The notes under the pieces: model-generated
Seen by the model: only the letters and a program-made list of their open reading frames with translations
Database searches by the model: none
Told to the model about the DNA's origin: nothing
Part shown: positions 4,744 through 6,173 of the stretch, one piece after another
How the letters are laid out: each line of letters starts with the position of its first letter
Position numbering within the stretch: position 1 is the first letter of the stretch
NCBI GenBank assembly: GCA_018065165.1
Contig: JAGHTV010000255.1
Location: forward strand, 1-6,173
DNA: 6,173 nucleotides
Origin: Candidatus Sodaliphilus fimicaballi
GTDB lineage: Bacteria > Bacteroidota > Bacteroidia > Bacteroidales > Muribaculaceae
Direction: 5' to 3'
Made by a program: the position numbers and the translations under genes

Positions 4744-5871
4744 CTAAATGACATCACAGAATTTTTGTAAAATAATGTCTTCGGAATACTTTCTCTCGGC
4801 AACATTGCGTGCCCGAGCACCCATAGCGGTCAGTTTGTCTAGATCCCAAATTGATGGCCACTCGCAATAACCAATGCCGTTTTCCTTAACCATTAAGTCT
4901 ATCTCGCTATCCTTAGGCCCTAAAAACAATATAGGTCGTCCTGATGCCAATATGTTGTACGCCTTTGACGGTGTACCTAGACCGTACATGCCTTCGTGCA
5001 ACGAAACGAGGGCAATAGTGCAGTGGGCCAATACCTCATTTTGCTGGCTGCGAAGATATGGTCCGTAAAAAAATACTTGTGGGTTATGCATATTCTTCAA
5101 TCTGTCTTCCAGAGCACCAGTGCCATAGATGTGCAACTCGATGCCGGGAGATAGTTTGTTGATGACTTTATCTAGCGCTTGTACTCGTCCAATGTTACCT
5201 GCATATTGCAGTATAATTTTGTCTTTAGGAAAGGGCTGTGGAGTAATTCCGTTAGTGTCTGCCCAGTTCTCGATAATGCTAATTCGGGGATGACCTGCCT
5301 TTGCCGTTTTTACCTTATTCTCTAGCACTTTTGCCATATCTCGTCCCAAGGCTATGAGTTGGTCGGCTCTTGCATATGCAATGTCAAACAAGCGTTTCGT
5401 CAGTCCATACAATGGTAGTTTGATGCCTGCGGGTATTGTGTTCTCGGGAAAGATGTCGTGTACAAGAATGTTCAATTCAAAGTCCACCTTCTTTTTAAAT
5501 CGACTTATCATCACAACAAGAGGGGCGGGGTTGGTCACCATAAGCACCTTATCTCCTTGATGGACATTCTTCCTCACCAGTGCCATTATGCGTTTGCTCA
5601 TTGTGACTAGTGACATGGCCTTTCCCAGTGTCAAATTCTTGTCAAGTCCAGTTCCCTTAGCACGATATAGTTCTATAGATTTATCAAGTTTGAACTTGTT
5701 GTTTTCATCAATTATTCTACGCTTGTCATATACTTTGGGACCGCAAATTACCCCAACGCTATACTTCTGGACCATTGCATTTGCAATCTTGCCCATAATA
5801 TAGCTTGTCGATGTTTCGTCAGGAGGAAACAGCTCAGTTACAATCCATAGTCTGTCCTTATCGTTGGCCAT
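4744..5871 (-). CDS. Glycosyltransferase family 4 protein, WbuB-like
   Basis: The 375-residue protein has the two-Rossmann GT-B layout. The N-terminal domain starts with LWIVTELFPPDETSTSYIMG (8-27), the typical opening of WbuB-like polysaccharide glycosyltransferases, and includes VTNPAPLVVMIS (112-123), NILVHDIFPEN (134-144) and the linker IENWAD (200-205). The C-terminal donor-binding domain begins with ILQYAGNIGRVQ (220-231), then LHIYGTG (246-252), FYGPYLRS (268-275) and LGTPSKAYNILASGRPIL (298-315). This last motif replaces the usual E-x7-E region with the P-S-K-x-Y-x-x-x-A-x-G-R-P form found in WbuB relatives. It should transfer a sugar, possibly an N-acetylated deoxyhexosamine as proposed for WbuB, to a lipid-linked acceptor at the inner face of the cytoplasmic membrane; donor and acceptor are unproven. 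The start ATG 5871 is preceded on the message by CUCCUCCU, the opposite of a Shine-Dalgarno. The upstream glycosyltransferase ends 54 bases before it. Confidence 0.92.
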   Translation of the reverse strand: MANDKDRLWIVTELFPPDETSTSYIMGKIANAMVQKYSVGVICGPKVYDKRRIIDENNKFKLDKSIELYRAKGTGLDKNLTLGKAMSLVTMSKRIMALVRKNVHQGDKVLMVTNPAPLVVMISRFKKKVDFELNILVHDIFPENTIPAGIKLPLYGLTKRLFDIAYARADQLIALGRDMAKVLENKVKTAKAGHPRISIIENWADTNGITPQPFPKDKIILQYAGNIGRVQALDKVINKLSPGIELHIYGTGALEDRLKNMHNPQVFFYGPYLRSQQNEVLAHCTIALVSLHEGMYGLGTPSKAYNILASGRPILFLGPKDSEIDLMVKENGIGYCEWPSIWDLDKLTAMGARARNVAERKYSEDIILQKFCDVI

Positions 5872-5925
5872 AGGAGGAGAAAGTTTTGAGACGACCTAAT
5901 TATCAAATGTCAGTTATGTAGAAAG

Positions 5926-6173
5926 CTACACTAGCAAATCATTGTATAGCTGAATATATTTTTCATACTGCTTGTCTTTATCAAACAACTTCTCTGCCCT
6001 TTTGCGGCAATCAGCAGAATGGTGCTGCTTGAATCGTGATCCCTTGAACTCTTTTATTTTTTTACAAAGTGCCTCAATATTTCCTTTCTCTACAACCGCT
6101 CCTGTATTGTCATCTATTGTTTCTGGAGAATCTCCTGTTCGATATGTAATCACAGGAGTGCCACAAGCGATAG
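5926..6173 (-). CDS. Glycosyltransferase family 4, C-terminal part (5' end beyond window)
   Basis: The frame is open from the window edge to TAG at 5928-5926 and gives 81 residues. The first visible ones are IACGTPVITYRTGDSPETID, the donor-binding signature of GT4 enzymes (A-C-G-x-P-V-I-x-x-x-x-G-x-S-P-E), with the conserved Glu that binds the nucleotide-sugar. It continues GAVVEKGNIEALCKKI, the usual helix after the active site, and ends with KRAEKLFDKDKQYEKYIQLYNDLL, a normal GT4 C-terminus. A GTG at 6153 could be mistaken for a start, but it is the Val inside the motif and the real start lies outside the window. The Asp in T-G-D-S-P-E stands where Gly is more common. It belongs to the same operon as the complete glycosyltransferase 54 bases downstream and probably adds another sugar to the same repeat unit. 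Confidence 0.93.
   Translation of the reverse strand, partial: IACGTPVITYRTGDSPETIDDNTGAVVEKGNIEALCKKIKEFKGSRFKQHHSADCRKRAEKLFDKDKQYEKYIQLYNDLLV

Noticed and set aside
5872..5890. AGGAGGAG on the plus strand followed by a TTG, resembling a Shine-Dalgarno plus start
   Set aside because: The plus-strand frame from that TTG closes after about a dozen codons and nothing recognisable is encoded.
5926..6153. A separate 75-residue small gene starting at GTG 6153
   Set aside because: The frame is open further upstream to the window edge and encodes the glycosyltransferase motif ACGTPVI across this GTG, so it is the tail of a larger gene.
1..6173. CRISPR array, tRNA, insertion sequence, phage or defence genes
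   Set aside because: I saw no regularly spaced direct repeats, no cloverleaf-like sequence, and no transposase, integrase or nuclease motifs on either strand.

Overview
The window looks like a chromosomal segment from a gut- or mouth-type member of the Bacteroidales (Bacteroides/Prevotella/Muribaculaceae range). This is inferred from three things: the mix of families (flavoredoxin-like flavin reductase, TM1586-type nitroreductase, DUF2461, bacterial PH-domain protein next to polysaccharide genes), AT-rich translation leaders with almost no Shine-Dalgarno sequences, and one good match to the Bacteroidetes -7 promoter box TAnnTTTG. No genus can be assigned from the sequence alone. Every supported gene is on the minus strand, so transcription runs from position 6173 towards position 1. 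Both end genes are cut by the window edge.

Right part (6173 to 3293): the tail of a surface polysaccharide (capsule or O-antigen type) operon. In transcription order it holds the C-terminus of a GT4 glycosyltransferase, a complete WbuB-like GT4 glycosyltransferase, an NAD-dependent sugar epimerase/dehydratase (extended SDR), and a WbuC-family cupin. Gaps are 54, 40 and 76 bases, with no convincing terminator or promoter between them. Together they would make a nucleotide sugar, add sugars to a lipid-linked repeat unit, and carry the accessory cupin often found in such loci.

Middle part (3259 to 686): a compact redox/housekeeping group of DUF2461 protein, flavin reductase (flavoredoxin type), TM1586-type nitroreductase and classical small nitroreductase. 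The flavin reductase and TM1586 genes overlap by 4 bases (ATGA), so they are very likely co-translated. A 96-base gap before the last nitroreductase holds a hairpin-like inverted repeat and then a promoter-like box, suggesting a transcription unit boundary. This block is visibly richer in G+C than its flanks (35 of 60 bases at 1681-1740, against 19 of 60 at 5461-5520 and 23 of 60 at 61-120).

Left part (673 to 1): a small two-helix membrane protein with a bacterial PH domain, then, after a gap with a 24-base imperfect palindrome, the first 79 codons of an acyltransferase-3 family membrane O-acyltransferase, a type that often decorates surface polysaccharides.

I found no tRNA, rRNA, CRISPR array, insertion sequence or phage gene. 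The genes belong to known families and I see no convincing undescribed system. The points most worth a second look are the inverted repeats in the intergenic gaps, the split arrangement of flavin-site motifs in the TM1586-type protein, and the three-flavoprotein cluster lying between polysaccharide-type genes.
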